Shown here piece by piece: positions 6,301-12,343 of a stretch of 64,000 nucleotides of DNA. Source of the stretch: a virus; the IMG/VR virus record IMGVR_UViG_3300017917_005384, positions 1 through 64,000 of that record; one strand, given 5' to 3'. Within the stretch, counting starts at the first letter, position 1. Every line of letters begins with the position of its first letter. Under the pieces are notes generated by a model, which was not told where the DNA came from, ran no database searches, and saw only the letters and a program-made list of their open reading frames with translations. Both the position numbers and the translations under genes were made by a program.

Positions 6301-6741
6301 ATGACAATTGCACAACAACTCAAGATCAAGGAATTTCCGTTTGAGATTAGAGATTCGCAAGGAAAATGTATCTATTCAGAAGAAGCCAACGGGCTTTGGA
6401 ATAAATGGAATTACGATACTCAAGGTAACATCATTCGTTACGAAACATCAACCGGGCATTGGGAAAAGTGGGAATACAACACTAACAGAATCGAGACTCG
6501 TTACGAAAACTCCGACGGGTTTTGGGAAAAGCGGGAATACGATGCCAACGGATACATCATTCGTTACGAAAACTCTGATAGATATTGGTCAAAGTGTAAA
6601 TACGACACACAGGGCAATATAATCTACTACGAAAACTCACACGGTAGGGTCATCGACAAACGGCCCAAAACCGAAATTAGTATGGACGAAATTGCACAGA
6701 AATTTGGCATTCCAGTTTCACAACTAAAGATTAAAAAATAG
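6301..6741 (+). CDS. EYDAQGN-repeat protein, longest member
   Basis: A 146-residue protein with the family N-terminus MTIAQQLKIKEFPFEI and C-terminus MDEIAQKFGIPVSQLKIKK. It has about five central units, with IRYENSDGFWEKREYD as the best-conserved form. Units differ more from each other than from the matching unit of paralogs, so unit gain is not all recent. Function unknown. Confidence 0.8.
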   Translation: MTIAQQLKIKEFPFEIRDSQGKCIYSEEANGLWNKWNYDTQGNIIRYETSTGHWEKWEYNTNRIETRYENSDGFWEKREYDANGYIIRYENSDRYWSKCKYDTQGNIIYYENSHGRVIDKRPKTEISMDEIAQKFGIPVSQLKIKK

Positions 6742-6765
6742 GCAAAGCTTTTTTATTATTTTTAT
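6741..6765 (+). promoter_or_regulatory. Early-type promoter, upstream of tRNA region
   Basis: GGCAAAG starts at 6741, on the last base of the stop codon, and TATTTTTAT at 6757. No start codon follows closely. A second promoter at 6794 lies between it and the tRNA gene. Confidence 0.5.
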
Positions 6766-6793
6766 AGTAAGAAAATTAAAAAAAATTTGATAG

Positions 6794-6818
6794 GTCAAAA
6801 TTAAAATTGTATATTTAA
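6794..6818 (+). promoter_or_regulatory. Promoter of the tRNA/ncRNA cluster
   Basis: GTCAAAA at 6794 and TATATTTAA at 6810, 15 bases before the mature tRNA-Leu end. Use of the same promoter type for RNA genes suggests an early stable-RNA operon covering 6833 to about 7285. Confidence 0.65.
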
Positions 6819-6832
6819 TATATCAAACAAAT

Positions 6833-6918
6833 AGTCGAGTGGCGAAATTGGTAGACGCGACAGACTTAAAATCTGTTGAGCCGAAAGGCTCGTGTGGGTT
6901 CGATTCCCATCTTGACTA
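6833..6918 (+). tRNA. tRNA-Leu (anticodon UAA)
   Basis: The acceptor stem is AGTCGAG/CTTGACT, with a G-T pair. The D-loop has GG, the anticodon loop is CTTAAAA (anticodon TAA), the variable arm is long (GAGCC-GAAA-GGCTC), and the T-arm has GGGTTCGATTCCC. The long variable arm and anticodon agree on leucine. CCA is not encoded. It would read TTA, the dominant leucine codon of these genes. Confidence 0.9.
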
Positions 6919-6977
6919 CGAGTGAGACTGTTACTAATTCATAGAACTATAGAGTGATTGCGTAGAATTAGAATTTT

Positions 6978-7098
6978 AGTCAGGTAATGTGTAATGTGAA
7001 AATGGCATCACATCCCAAAGACACCACGGTCCATAACCAATTGGACGCGAGACGTTATAAGGGTTACATTGTTACAGGTTCGAGTCCTGTCCTGACTA
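6978..7098 (+). ncRNA. tRNA-like RNA, 121 nt, non-canonical core
   Basis: A perfect 7-bp acceptor-type stem, AGTCAGG (6978) with CCTGACT (7091), encloses a perfect T-arm, ACAGG-TTCGAGT-CCTGT, placed directly before the 3' strand as in tRNA. The interior is far too long for a tRNA. It contains hairpins ATGTGA/TCACAT (about 6990-7012) and GTCCA/TGGAC (about 7030-7055), and I cannot build a normal anticodon arm. It may be an intron-containing tRNA, a decayed tRNA, or a tRNA mimic. Acceptor and T-arm are nearly identical to the element at 9205. Confidence 0.55.
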
Positions 7099-7110
7099 CA
7101 TTAAAGTTCT

Positions 7111-7277
7111 TTGACCACTTGCTTGAAGATAGACAGTAAGCAGCAATGCTCCTATAGCCGATACGAGAAATATAGGGCTTACAAACTATGCCAGTAGTTG
7201 TTGTCTATTGTAAAGATACAGTGAGTTGCGCATTAAGAGTTGCGGCTGTATTCCTCTGGTAAAGGACAAGTGGTCAA
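7111..7277 (+). ncRNA. Structured RNA with three-way junction
   Basis: A perfect 11-bp closing stem pairs TTGACCACTTG (7111-7121) with CAAGTGGTCAA (7267-7277). Inside are two long hairpins. Hairpin 1 has nested helices ATAGACA/TGTCTAT (7129, 7202), GTAAGC/GCTTAC (7136, 7177) and CCTATA/TATAGG (7151, 7171). Hairpin 2 has ATACAG/CTGTAT (7216, 7246) with an inner CGCA/TGCG. TTTTTAT follows the closing stem closely and may act as terminator. There is no open reading frame. It does not match tmRNA, RNase P or the simple long hairpin of 6S RNA as I know them. It lies in the tRNA cluster. Confidence 0.7.
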
Positions 7278-7470
7278 TGTTTTTATCTTGATTACTTCAA
7301 ACCATTTCACGTTGAAGAGACGTGGGGTAGTTTTCTTTTTGTCGTGGAGAGAGAAAAATAATAAGTAGCCTACCTCTGATCCCTCCACCTATTCTATAAG
7401 GCGCCCGTCCAAATCGACAATATAAATTTAAAAAGTTTATTTTGCCGAATAAAATTTTATTTATTTTTTA
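7278..7470 (+). other. Non-coding region after the structured RNA
   Basis: No gene seen. It contains a small hairpin, CACGT-TGAAGAG-ACGTG (about 7302-7323), and a longer-range pairing, GTGGAG (7344) with CTCCAC (7383), with GCCT/AGGC outside it. This could be a second structured RNA, but I cannot define its ends. Base composition is more GC-rich than in other gaps. Confidence 0.4.
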
Positions 7471-7495
7471 GTCAAAATATGATTTGTATATTTAT
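7471..7495 (+). promoter_or_regulatory. Early-type promoter
   Basis: GTCAAAA at 7471 and TATATTTAT at 7487. It drives the gene at 7515. Confidence 0.65.
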
Positions 7496-7514
7496 ACAAA
7501 TAAAATAAAAAGTT

Positions 7515-7706
7515 ATGAATGTTTATCAAGACACTGCTGATCGACTATTGGGTATTTGTGATGATTGGACAATAAAAAACATAAAAGAACATCTGTTGTG
7601 GTTAATTGATAATCCAGAAGAAATAGCAGATGGATATAATAAATCTGTTTTTAAAGAAAGTAATGTGGATAAAATTATGAAATATGTTAAAGTTTTAAAA
7701 AAATAG
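7515..7706 (+). CDS. Hypothetical protein, 63 aa
   Basis: A helical protein starting MNVYQDTADRLLGICDDWT with basic C-terminal KVLKK. No domain recognised. Single gene between two early-type promoters. Confidence 0.65.
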   Translation: MNVYQDTADRLLGICDDWTIKNIKEHLLWLIDNPEEIADGYNKSVFKESNVDKIMKYVKVLKK

Positions 7707-7730
7707 GCAAAACATATTTCGTATATTTAT
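7706..7730 (+). promoter_or_regulatory. Early-type promoter
   Basis: GGCAAAA starts on the stop codon's last base (7706) and TATATTTAT at 7722. The start codon at 7745 is only 14 bases past the second box. Confidence 0.65.
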
Positions 7731-7744
7731 ACAAATAAAAAGTT

Positions 7745-8125
7745 ATGACAATAGCACAACAATTAGGTATTAAAAAATTTCCATTTGAAATTAAGAATTC
7801 TCGTAATCAACGTATCTATTTGGAAGATGGAAAAGGGTTTTGGTTAAGACGAGAATTTGACGTTCAGGGTAACGAAATTTATTATGAAGACTCAAATGAA
7901 TGTTGGGCAAAGATAGAACACGATGCTCGAGGTAATGAAATCCGTTATGAAGACTCAAACAAGTATTGGGCCAAGTGGGAATACGATGCTCAAGACAATC
8001 GAATTTACTTTGAAGACTCATTGGGTATTATTGAGGATAAACGACCACCCAAAACCGAAATTAGTATGGATGAAATTGCAGCCAAGTTTGGTATTCCAGT
8101 TTCACAATTGAAAATCAAAAAATAG
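7745..8125 (+). CDS. EYDAQGN-repeat protein, diverged member
   Basis: A 126-residue protein starting MTIAQQLGIKKFPFEIKNS and ending MDEIAAKFGIPVSQLKIKK. The repeats carry EDS in place of ENS (YYEDSNECWAKIEHDARGN). It shows the most AT-rich codon use of the four paralogs and is probably the oldest copy in this genome. Function unknown. Confidence 0.8.
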   Translation: MTIAQQLGIKKFPFEIKNSRNQRIYLEDGKGFWLRREFDVQGNEIYYEDSNECWAKIEHDARGNEIRYEDSNKYWAKWEYDAQDNRIYFEDSLGIIEDKRPPKTEISMDEIAAKFGIPVSQLKIKK

Positions 8126-8149
8126 TCAAAACTAATTACTTATATTTAA
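8125..8149 (+). promoter_or_regulatory. Early-type promoter
   Basis: GTCAAAA at 8125 and TATATTTAA at 8141. It drives the gene at 8168. Confidence 0.65.
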
Positions 8150-8167
8150 TTAATAAAATTAGAACAT

Positions 8168-8365
8168 ATGCCTAACATGTCTTATTGCCGATTCCAAAAC
8201 ACGTATCAGGATTTGATGGATTGCTATGAAAATTTGAATGATAGTGATTTGAGTCATAATGAACGTCGTTATCGAGAAAAACTAGTAGAGTTGTGTCAAG
8301 ATATTTTGGATGAATATGATCCTCAGGAAGAAGAAGACGAAGAAAATGATGATTTTGAGGAGTAA
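8168..8365 (+). CDS. Small acidic conserved phage protein
   Basis: A 65-residue protein starting MPNMSYCRFQNTYQDLMDCY, with a central LSHNERRYREKLVELC helix and a very acidic tail. Short MSYCRFxNTxxDLxDC proteins recur in Bacteroidota phages and genomes (from memory). Function unknown. Confidence 0.7.
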   Translation: MPNMSYCRFQNTYQDLMDCYENLNDSDLSHNERRYREKLVELCQDILDEYDPQEEEDEENDDFEE

Positions 8366-8371
8366 AAAATA

Positions 8372-8396
8372 GGCAAAACACGTTTCGTATATTTAA
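8372..8396 (+). promoter_or_regulatory. Early-type promoter for AT-hook gene
   Basis: GGCAAAA at 8372 and TATATTTAA at 8388. The start at 8426 has a longer AAAAC-rich leader. Confidence 0.65.
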
Positions 8397-8425
8397 TTAT
8401 TAATAAAAACAAAAAACAAAAGGTT

Positions 8426-8698
8426 ATGAACAACGTAGAAACAACCACAACAGAAGTAACAAACGTTAAGCGCGGTCGTCCTGTACTTGAAGGTTCAGCT
8501 CGCCAAGCAAAACTTGCAGCCCGAGCAGCCAAAATGGCTAATGGTGAAACCATTTCTCGAGGCCGTCCTGTGAATCCTAATTCACCTCGTCAGCTCCGTC
8601 TTGCAGCTCGTGCTGCACGAGCAGAAAGTGGTATTGAAGTTAAGGTTGGACGTCCTAAGGGTACAGGAAAGAAAGTAACTGAGGAAGTTACGGCTTGA
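8426..8698 (+). CDS. AT-hook protein with Arg/Ala helices
   Basis: A 90-residue basic protein with three GRP hooks (KRGRPVLEG, SRGRPVNPN, KVGRPKGTG). Between them are alanine/arginine-rich helices (RQAKLAARAAKMA and RQLRLAARAARAE). The hook-helix-hook layout is repeated, as in HMGA- or histone-tail-like DNA compaction proteins. It could coat the AT-rich phage or host genome early in infection (inference). Terminator directly downstream. Confidence 0.75.
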   Translation: MNNVETTTTEVTNVKRGRPVLEGSARQAKLAARAAKMANGETISRGRPVNPNSPRQLRLAARAARAESGIEVKVGRPKGTGKKVTEEVTA

Positions 8699-8702
8699 GC
8701 TT

Positions 8703-8742
8703 AAAAAATCCTGTTTTTCGTTTGGAAGGCAGGATTTTTTTA
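8703..8742 (+). terminator. Rho-independent terminator merged with a promoter region
   Basis: AAAAAATCCTG (8703) pairs with CAGGATTTTTT (8730). The following TATTATTTTTATTC may double as the -7 region for the gene at 8771, although the usual upstream GxCAAA box is missing there. Confidence 0.8.
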
Positions 8743-8770
8743 TTATTTTTATTCTATAAGATTAAAAAAT

Positions 8771-8980
8771 ATGAAAACGTTATTTGAACGGCTTAAACCT
8801 GAATTCAGAGAACAACTTGAATCACAACTTGAAAGATACCCATCATCAATTGGGAAAATAATTGATGAGTTGAAAGAAAATTATTTTTATGTTGATATTA
8901 AGTATGGAACTGTTTTAGAAACAGGGTTGTTTATTTCAGGAACGTTTGAAGATATGTTTGAAGATGTTAAATATAAATAA
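8771..8980 (+). CDS. Hypothetical protein, 69 aa
   Basis: Starts MKTLFERLKPEFREQLESQL and ends TFEDMFEDVKYK. An N-terminal amphipathic helix precedes a short beta-rich part. No family recognised. Forms a two-gene unit with the gene at 8987, six bases downstream. Confidence 0.65.
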   Translation: MKTLFERLKPEFREQLESQLERYPSSIGKIIDELKENYFYVDIKYGTVLETGLFISGTFEDMFEDVKYK

Positions 8981-8986
8981 ATAGTT

Positions 8987-9190
8987 ATGGTATCATATTG
9001 GGAAGCAATCGCAGATTTTGTTACAACAACATTGTTTGGTGAACGTATGCCCGGTGAATCACTTAAACCAGTCAGGTTTAAAACCACTCACCCAACAGAA
9101 CCACTCAGTTACAACGAATGGATGCAGATGTTTCGAGTAAGTTCGTTACATGGTGTTAATCAAAGAATATTTTTTGAGTCAAGATCTTAG
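8987..9190 (+). CDS. Hypothetical protein, 67 aa
   Basis: Starts MVSYWEAIADFVTTTLFGE and contains SYNEWMQMFRVSS. No family recognised. Its stop lies 14 bases before a tRNA-like element. Confidence 0.6.
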   Translation: MVSYWEAIADFVTTTLFGERMPGESLKPVRFKTTHPTEPLSYNEWMQMFRVSSLHGVNQRIFFESRS

Positions 9191-9204
9191 TATTATATTT
9201 AAAT

Positions 9205-9301
9205 AGTCAGGTGGCGCAATGGTAGCGGACGGAAATGGGAGTAACCGAAAGGTCAGTACCAATCACTTGCCGGAGTACAGGTTCGAATCCTGTCCTGACT
9301 A
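9205..9301 (+). ncRNA. tRNA-like RNA, 97 nt
   Basis: A perfect acceptor stem, AGTCAGG (9205) with CCTGACT (9294), and a perfect T-arm, ACAGG-TTCGAAT-CCTGT. A tRNA-like D-arm is present (TGGCGCAATGGTAGCGG). The anticodon region is too long (about 45 nt) and has small internal pairings. It may be a tRNA with an insertion in the anticodon arm. The sequence CTTGCC near its end resembles a glycine-type anticodon loop, but no clean stem forms. 3' CCA is not encoded. Confidence 0.6.
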
Positions 9302-9358
9302 CAAAAACAATAACCGTCCCAGTCGTTGTTTTGATTCATACTTTTAATTTTATATTAC

Positions 9359-9388
9359 GCCCGATGTTTCTACATTGGGCTTTTTTTT
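9359..9388 (+). terminator. Rho-independent terminator
   Basis: GCCCGATG-TTTCTA-CATTGGGC (one G-T pair) followed by eight T. It ends the transcript through the tRNA-like element. Confidence 0.85.
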
Positions 9389-9392
9389 ATTT

Positions 9393-9417
9393 GTCAAAAT
9401 AATTTTATTATATTTAA
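9393..9417 (+). promoter_or_regulatory. Early-type promoter
   Basis: TTTGTCAAAA (G at 9393) and TATATTTAA at 9409. It starts right after the upstream terminator and drives the mini-gene at 9437. Confidence 0.65.
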
Positions 9418-9436
9418 TTAAATAAAATAAAAGGTT

Positions 9437-9514
9437 ATGTTTGAATTACAAGTTCCTGTTCAAATTATGGGTGACGTAGTTGTTGATCCTATTCAAATTA
9501 TTTACCTCAACTAG
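9437..9514 (+). CDS. Very small protein, 25 aa
   Basis: ATG at 9437 to TAG at 9512-9514, starting MFELQVPVQIMGDVVVDP. Placement 19 bases after a well-formed promoter, and its stop merging with the next promoter, exactly mimic the neighbouring genes. I therefore call it real despite its size. Function unknown. Confidence 0.55.
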   Translation: MFELQVPVQIMGDVVVDPIQIIYLN

Positions 9515-9538
9515 TCAAAATTTTTTTATTATATTTAA
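9514..9538 (+). promoter_or_regulatory. Early-type promoter
   Basis: GTCAAAA starts on the last base of the TAG stop (9514) and TATATTTAA at 9530. It drives the gene at 9558. Confidence 0.65.
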
Positions 9539-9557
9539 TTAATAAAATTAAAAGGCT

Positions 9558-9764
9558 ATGTTATCTTTTAAGATGGAAAAAAAAGTAACAATGTTACTTA
9601 AAGAATTAGAACGAGCCAAAACTGATAGGGATTTTATTCAGGTGGAAAATAAAATTTGTTTTTTACCTAAGAAGGTGATTAAAGAATTTTATATACGGGC
9701 TGAAAAACAGGGGTTGATTATTAATCATGGAGATGAAATAGAATACATTTATTGGTTAGAATAG
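9558..9764 (+). CDS. Hypothetical protein, 68 aa
   Basis: Starts MLSFKMEKKVTMLLKELERA. A helical, basic N-terminal half is followed by a short hydrophobic end (EIEYIYWLE). No family recognised. Confidence 0.6.
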   Translation: MLSFKMEKKVTMLLKELERAKTDRDFIQVENKICFLPKKVIKEFYIRAEKQGLIINHGDEIEYIYWLE

Positions 9765-9777
9765 TTTTTTTTAACTA

Positions 9778-9802
9778 GTCAAAATTTTTTTATTATTTTT
9801 AG
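9778..9802 (+). promoter_or_regulatory. Early-type promoter
   Basis: GTCAAAA at 9778 and TATTTTTAG at 9794. Drives the gene at 9821. Confidence 0.6.
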
Positions 9803-9820
9803 TTAATAAAATTAAAAGTT

Positions 9821-10066
9821 ATGAAACAAGTAGCAACAAAAGAATTTGGTTCTGGTAAGTATAAGCAAATTTTGAGTCTTCATATCGATGAAGAAGATAA
9901 TTCAGGTTACATTGAGCAAGTAACTGAAGGGTATGATAATATATTTGATATTGGTTTGTGGTTTGAAGGAAAACGTGTAGTTGGTTACGATGGTGTGTTT
10001 GTTTTATCTAAAGAAGCAATTCAGCTACTCCAAGAAAATGGTTTTATCACAGATGATGTGGAATAA
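9821..10066 (+). CDS. Hypothetical protein, 81 aa
   Basis: Starts MKQVATKEFGSGKYKQIL and ends AIQLLQENGFITDDVE. Predicted beta-rich with a C-terminal helix; acidic overall. No family recognised. Confidence 0.6.
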   Translation: MKQVATKEFGSGKYKQILSLHIDEEDNSGYIEQVTEGYDNIFDIGLWFEGKRVVGYDGVFVLSKEAIQLLQENGFITDDVE

Positions 10067-10074
10067 CATTTTTA

Positions 10075-10099
10075 GTCAAAATAATTTTATTATATTTAA
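10075..10099 (+). promoter_or_regulatory. Early-type promoter
   Basis: GTCAAAA at 10075 and TATATTTAA at 10091. Drives the gene at 10118. Confidence 0.65.
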
Positions 10100-10117
10100 T
10101 TAATAAAATTAAAAGTT

Positions 10118-10312
10118 ATGAAAAGTAAAAGTGTTTATCTTATTTTCTTCCACCACAAGGATGTATTCAATAATGCTTGTATTGAATGTACAAGAGAAGA
10201 ATTTATTGATGAGTGTATTAAAAATGAGTTAGTCAGTAGTAAAGAAGAACTTGATAAGGTAAAGTGGGTTATTTTTGAAGATGGATATGAGTGGTTCCCG
10301 GTTATATATTAG
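10118..10312 (+). CDS. Hypothetical protein, 64 aa
   Basis: Starts MKSKSVYLIFFHHKDVFNN. Has two cysteines in ACIEC and an FEDGYEW motif near the end. No family recognised. Confidence 0.6.
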   Translation: MKSKSVYLIFFHHKDVFNNACIECTREEFIDECIKNELVSSKEELDKVKWVIFEDGYEWFPVIY

Positions 10313-10331
10313 CAATAGTTTTTTTTAGTTT

Positions 10332-10356
10332 GTCAAAATTTTTTTATTATTTTTAA
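10332..10356 (+). promoter_or_regulatory. Early-type promoter
   Basis: TTTGTCAAAA (G at 10332) and TATTTTTAA at 10348. Drives the gene at 10371. Confidence 0.6.
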
Positions 10357-10370
10357 TTAAATAATAAAAT

Positions 10371-10604
10371 ATGAAATACCAGATTAAAAGTATTTTTGAA
10401 CAAATTAGTTCAACAGTTTTTAGTATGACTGATGTTAATGAAGCTAAAGCATTCATTATTAATTTTGTTAATGATAAAAACATTAATGAAACTGATAAAA
10501 TTCAGATACTAAATAATATCCAACCTATTAAAAGTATTACTAAGTTACAAACATACCTTTGTAACTCATTATTAAAATATGAAGGTATGAGTGTAAATAA
10601 ATAG
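10371..10604 (+). CDS. Hypothetical helical protein, 77 aa
   Basis: Starts MKYQIKSIFEQISSTVFSM. Lysine/asparagine-rich, with several helices. No family recognised. Confidence 0.6.
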   Translation: MKYQIKSIFEQISSTVFSMTDVNEAKAFIINFVNDKNINETDKIQILNNIQPIKSITKLQTYLCNSLLKYEGMSVNK

Positions 10605-10628
10605 GCAAAATTTTTTTATTATATTTAA
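10604..10628 (+). promoter_or_regulatory. Early-type promoter
   Basis: GGCAAAA starts on the last base of the stop (10604) and TATATTTAA at 10620. Drives the gene at 10655. Confidence 0.65.
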
Positions 10629-10654
10629 TTATTAAATAAATAAAATTAAAAGTT

Positions 10655-10906
10655 ATGACAGTAAAAGAATTAATGGACACATTAAGTACATTTGATCCTG
10701 AAACAGAAGTAGTAGGTATGTGTATTGATCCTACAGATTACATCTATAAACTTCCTATTGAATCAATTGAATTAGGTGATCCATTTGATAGTAATGGTAT
10801 ACATGGTGTTACAGGTGATGAAATAGATGATTGGGATGATGTACATGATAAAGATGGTGAATATGTTGGTGAAAAAGTATTGATTATAAATTTAGGTAAT
10901 GTTTAA
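10655..10906 (+). CDS. Small acidic MTVKEL-type protein
   Basis: An 83-residue protein starting MTVKELMDTLSTFDPETEV. Short phage proteins with a TVKELIxxLxxFDPDxEV start are common and uncharacterised. The rest is strongly acidic (DEIDDWDDVHD). A role by charge mimicry is conceivable but unsupported. Confidence 0.65.
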   Translation: MTVKELMDTLSTFDPETEVVGMCIDPTDYIYKLPIESIELGDPFDSNGIHGVTGDEIDDWDDVHDKDGEYVGEKVLIINLGNV

Positions 10907-10917
10907 TTAAGATAAAG

Positions 10918-10948
10918 AATACCCTAGAAATAGGGTATTTTTTTTTTA
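10918..10948 (+). terminator. Rho-independent terminator
   Basis: AATACCCTA-GAAA-TAGGGTATT, a perfect 9-bp stem with a GNRA-type tetraloop, then a T-run. Confidence 0.9.
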
Positions 10949-10964
10949 TTAATGAATAATATTT

Positions 10965-10989
10965 GTCAAAATTTTTTTATTATATTTAA
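10965..10989 (+). promoter_or_regulatory. Early-type promoter
   Basis: TTTGTCAAAA (G at 10965) and TATATTTAA at 10981. The preceding TTATTAATGAATAATA is repeated upstream of the promoters at 11310 and 11655, so the upstream flank was duplicated too. Confidence 0.65.
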
Positions 10990-11015
10990 TTATTAAATAA
11001 ATAAAATTAAAAATT

Positions 11016-11249
11016 ATGGAAAAGAAATTAGTATTAGAAATTTTAGAAAGGAATGGATATGATAAAGAATATTTTGAGGAAATGGATGATAATGTAATTG
11101 AAGGAGGTACTGAAGAATGGATGGATGTGTTAAGTGATATAATTGGAAAAAATGCATATGATCAAGATAATTGGACTGAAGAGGATTATATGAAAGTTAG
11201 AAAATTTATTAATGTTATGGAAAATGATTTAGGATTAGAATTATTGTAA
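11016..11249 (+). CDS. Acidic protein with domain shared with 47968
   Basis: A 77-residue protein starting MEKKLVLEILERNGYDKE. Residues ~32-66 (EEWMDVLSDIIGKNAYDQDN and on) are nearly identical to the C-terminal half of the gene at 47968. At DNA level, 75 bases are the same (11112-11186 against 48145-48219). Here the domain has no RMQQLAGINE leader and is driven by an early promoter. Function unknown. Confidence 0.7.
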   Translation: MEKKLVLEILERNGYDKEYFEEMDDNVIEGGTEEWMDVLSDIIGKNAYDQDNWTEEDYMKVRKFINVMENDLGLELL

Positions 11250-11264
11250 ATTTTTAAATAAAAG

Positions 11265-11292
11265 ATACCTCAGAAATGAGGTATTTTTTTTT
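11265..11292 (+). terminator. Rho-independent terminator
   Basis: ATACCTCA-GAAA-TGAGGTAT followed by eight T. Same loop and flanks as the terminator at 10918 with a compensated stem, so the two look like evolved copies. Confidence 0.9.
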
Positions 11293-11309
11293 ATTAATGA
11301 ATAATATTT

Positions 11310-11334
11310 GTCAAAATTTTTTTATTATATTTAA
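11310..11334 (+). promoter_or_regulatory. Early-type promoter
   Basis: TTTGTCAAAA (G at 11310) and TATATTTAA at 11326. Drives the gene at 11353. Confidence 0.65.
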
Positions 11335-11352
11335 TTAATAAGATTAAAAAAT

Positions 11353-11616
11353 ATGATTAGTGTTAAAGTTTTAATAAATGAAATTGAAAAATTTATTAGT
11401 GAAAATGAGAATGAATTTGAATTTATTGTTGATTTTAAAAATATAGAAGATAATTGGGAAATTAATTTTGAAAAAAAATGTATTAATATTTTAGAATGTT
11501 GTAATATATTTGTGAGAGAAAATGATGATAATGAGTTAGAGAATTGGTTTAAAAAAGAAAATTTAATACATAAAAAGATTAAAATTAATAATTGTATTTT
11601 ATATATAATGATGTAA
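11353..11616 (+). CDS. Hypothetical protein, 87 aa
   Basis: Starts MISVKVLINEIEKFISENE. Very rich in N, K, E and I. Contains CINILECCNIF. No family recognised; extremely AT-rich codons. Confidence 0.6.
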   Translation: MISVKVLINEIEKFISENENEFEFIVDFKNIEDNWEINFEKKCINILECCNIFVRENDDNELENWFKKENLIHKKIKINNCILYIMM

Positions 11617-11654
11617 ATAAAATATATAAGGGTTATTATTAATGAATAATATTT

Positions 11655-11679
11655 GTCAAAATTTTTTTATTATATTTAT
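11655..11679 (+). promoter_or_regulatory. Early-type promoter
   Basis: TTTGTCAAAA (G at 11655) and TATATTTAT at 11671. Drives the lipoprotein-like gene at 11707. Confidence 0.65.
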
Positions 11680-11706
11680 ATAAATAAAAAATAAAAAATT
11701 AAAAGT

Positions 11707-11859
11707 ATGAAAAATAAAATGACTCCAGCTAATATTATTTTGATTGTTATTGTAATGATTGGATTGTTAAATGGACTCACTAGTTGTAAGACATCTGGTT
11801 ATGGATGTCGTGGTAAAGAATCTTGGAATGGTATGGTAAAAAGAATTAATAGACAATAA
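11707..11859 (+). CDS. Small lipoprotein candidate, 50 aa
   Basis: MKNKMTPANIILIVIVMIG gives a hydrophobic segment, followed by the lipobox LTSC at residues 24-27. The mature part (CKTSGYGCRGKESWNGMVK) is short and basic. A signal peptide with a lipobox points to a membrane-anchored lipoprotein. Phage lipoproteins of this kind often act in superinfection exclusion; that role is inferred. GYGCRGK-ending small proteins recur in Bacteroidota phages, from memory. Confidence 0.65.
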   Translation: MKNKMTPANIILIVIVMIGLLNGLTSCKTSGYGCRGKESWNGMVKRINRQ

Positions 11860-11878
11860 AAAAAAATGAATAATATTT

Positions 11879-11903
11879 GTCAAAATTTTTTTATTATATT
11901 TAA
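11879..11903 (+). promoter_or_regulatory. Early-type promoter
   Basis: TTTGTCAAAA (G at 11879) and TATATTTAA at 11895. Last of the dense promoter series. Drives the gene at 11922. Confidence 0.65.
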
Positions 11904-11921
11904 TTAATAAAATTAAAAAAT

Positions 11922-12278
11922 ATGAATGAATTATTAGAAAAAATCTTGCATCAAGTAACTAACTATGATTTATTTAAAGTTAACTTTAATTTATGGGAAA
12001 CAACATTGTTGAATGATAAGTATGATGAAGTAGTAAATAAAGGATTTATAAAAAATAATGAAATAACAAAAGAAGAATTCAATGAACTTCATAATGAATT
12101 AAATAATAACTTTAATTTTAATTATTTCATCAGAAATTGGACAGTATTAGATGATGAAGAAACACGACATGAAGATGATATAAATAAAGATATAGAATAT
12201 TTTAAAATTAAATATAACGTTGATGATAATACAGCAAATACTATGAAAATAATTATAGATAAATTTTTAAATATATAA
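11922..12278 (+). CDS. Hypothetical protein, 118 aa
   Basis: Starts MNELLEKILHQVTNYDLF. Mostly helical, asparagine-rich middle (NELNNNFNFNYF), acidic EETRHEDD stretch. No family recognised. Last gene before the repeat/terminator region. Confidence 0.65.
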   Translation: MNELLEKILHQVTNYDLFKVNFNLWETTLLNDKYDEVVNKGFIKNNEITKEEFNELHNELNNNFNFNYFIRNWTVLDDEETRHEDDINKDIEYFKIKYNVDDNTANTMKIIIDKFLNI

Positions 12279-12343
12279 TAATAAAATATGATGTTGGTAA
12301 AAAAAAGTATACAGTTAAGTATATGCTTCTATAATATCGGGGC

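Noticed and set aside
7111-7277. Structured RNA as tmRNA, RNase P or 6S RNA
   Set aside because: No tag-peptide frame, no RNase P core sequence, and a three-way junction rather than a single long hairpin with a central bubble.
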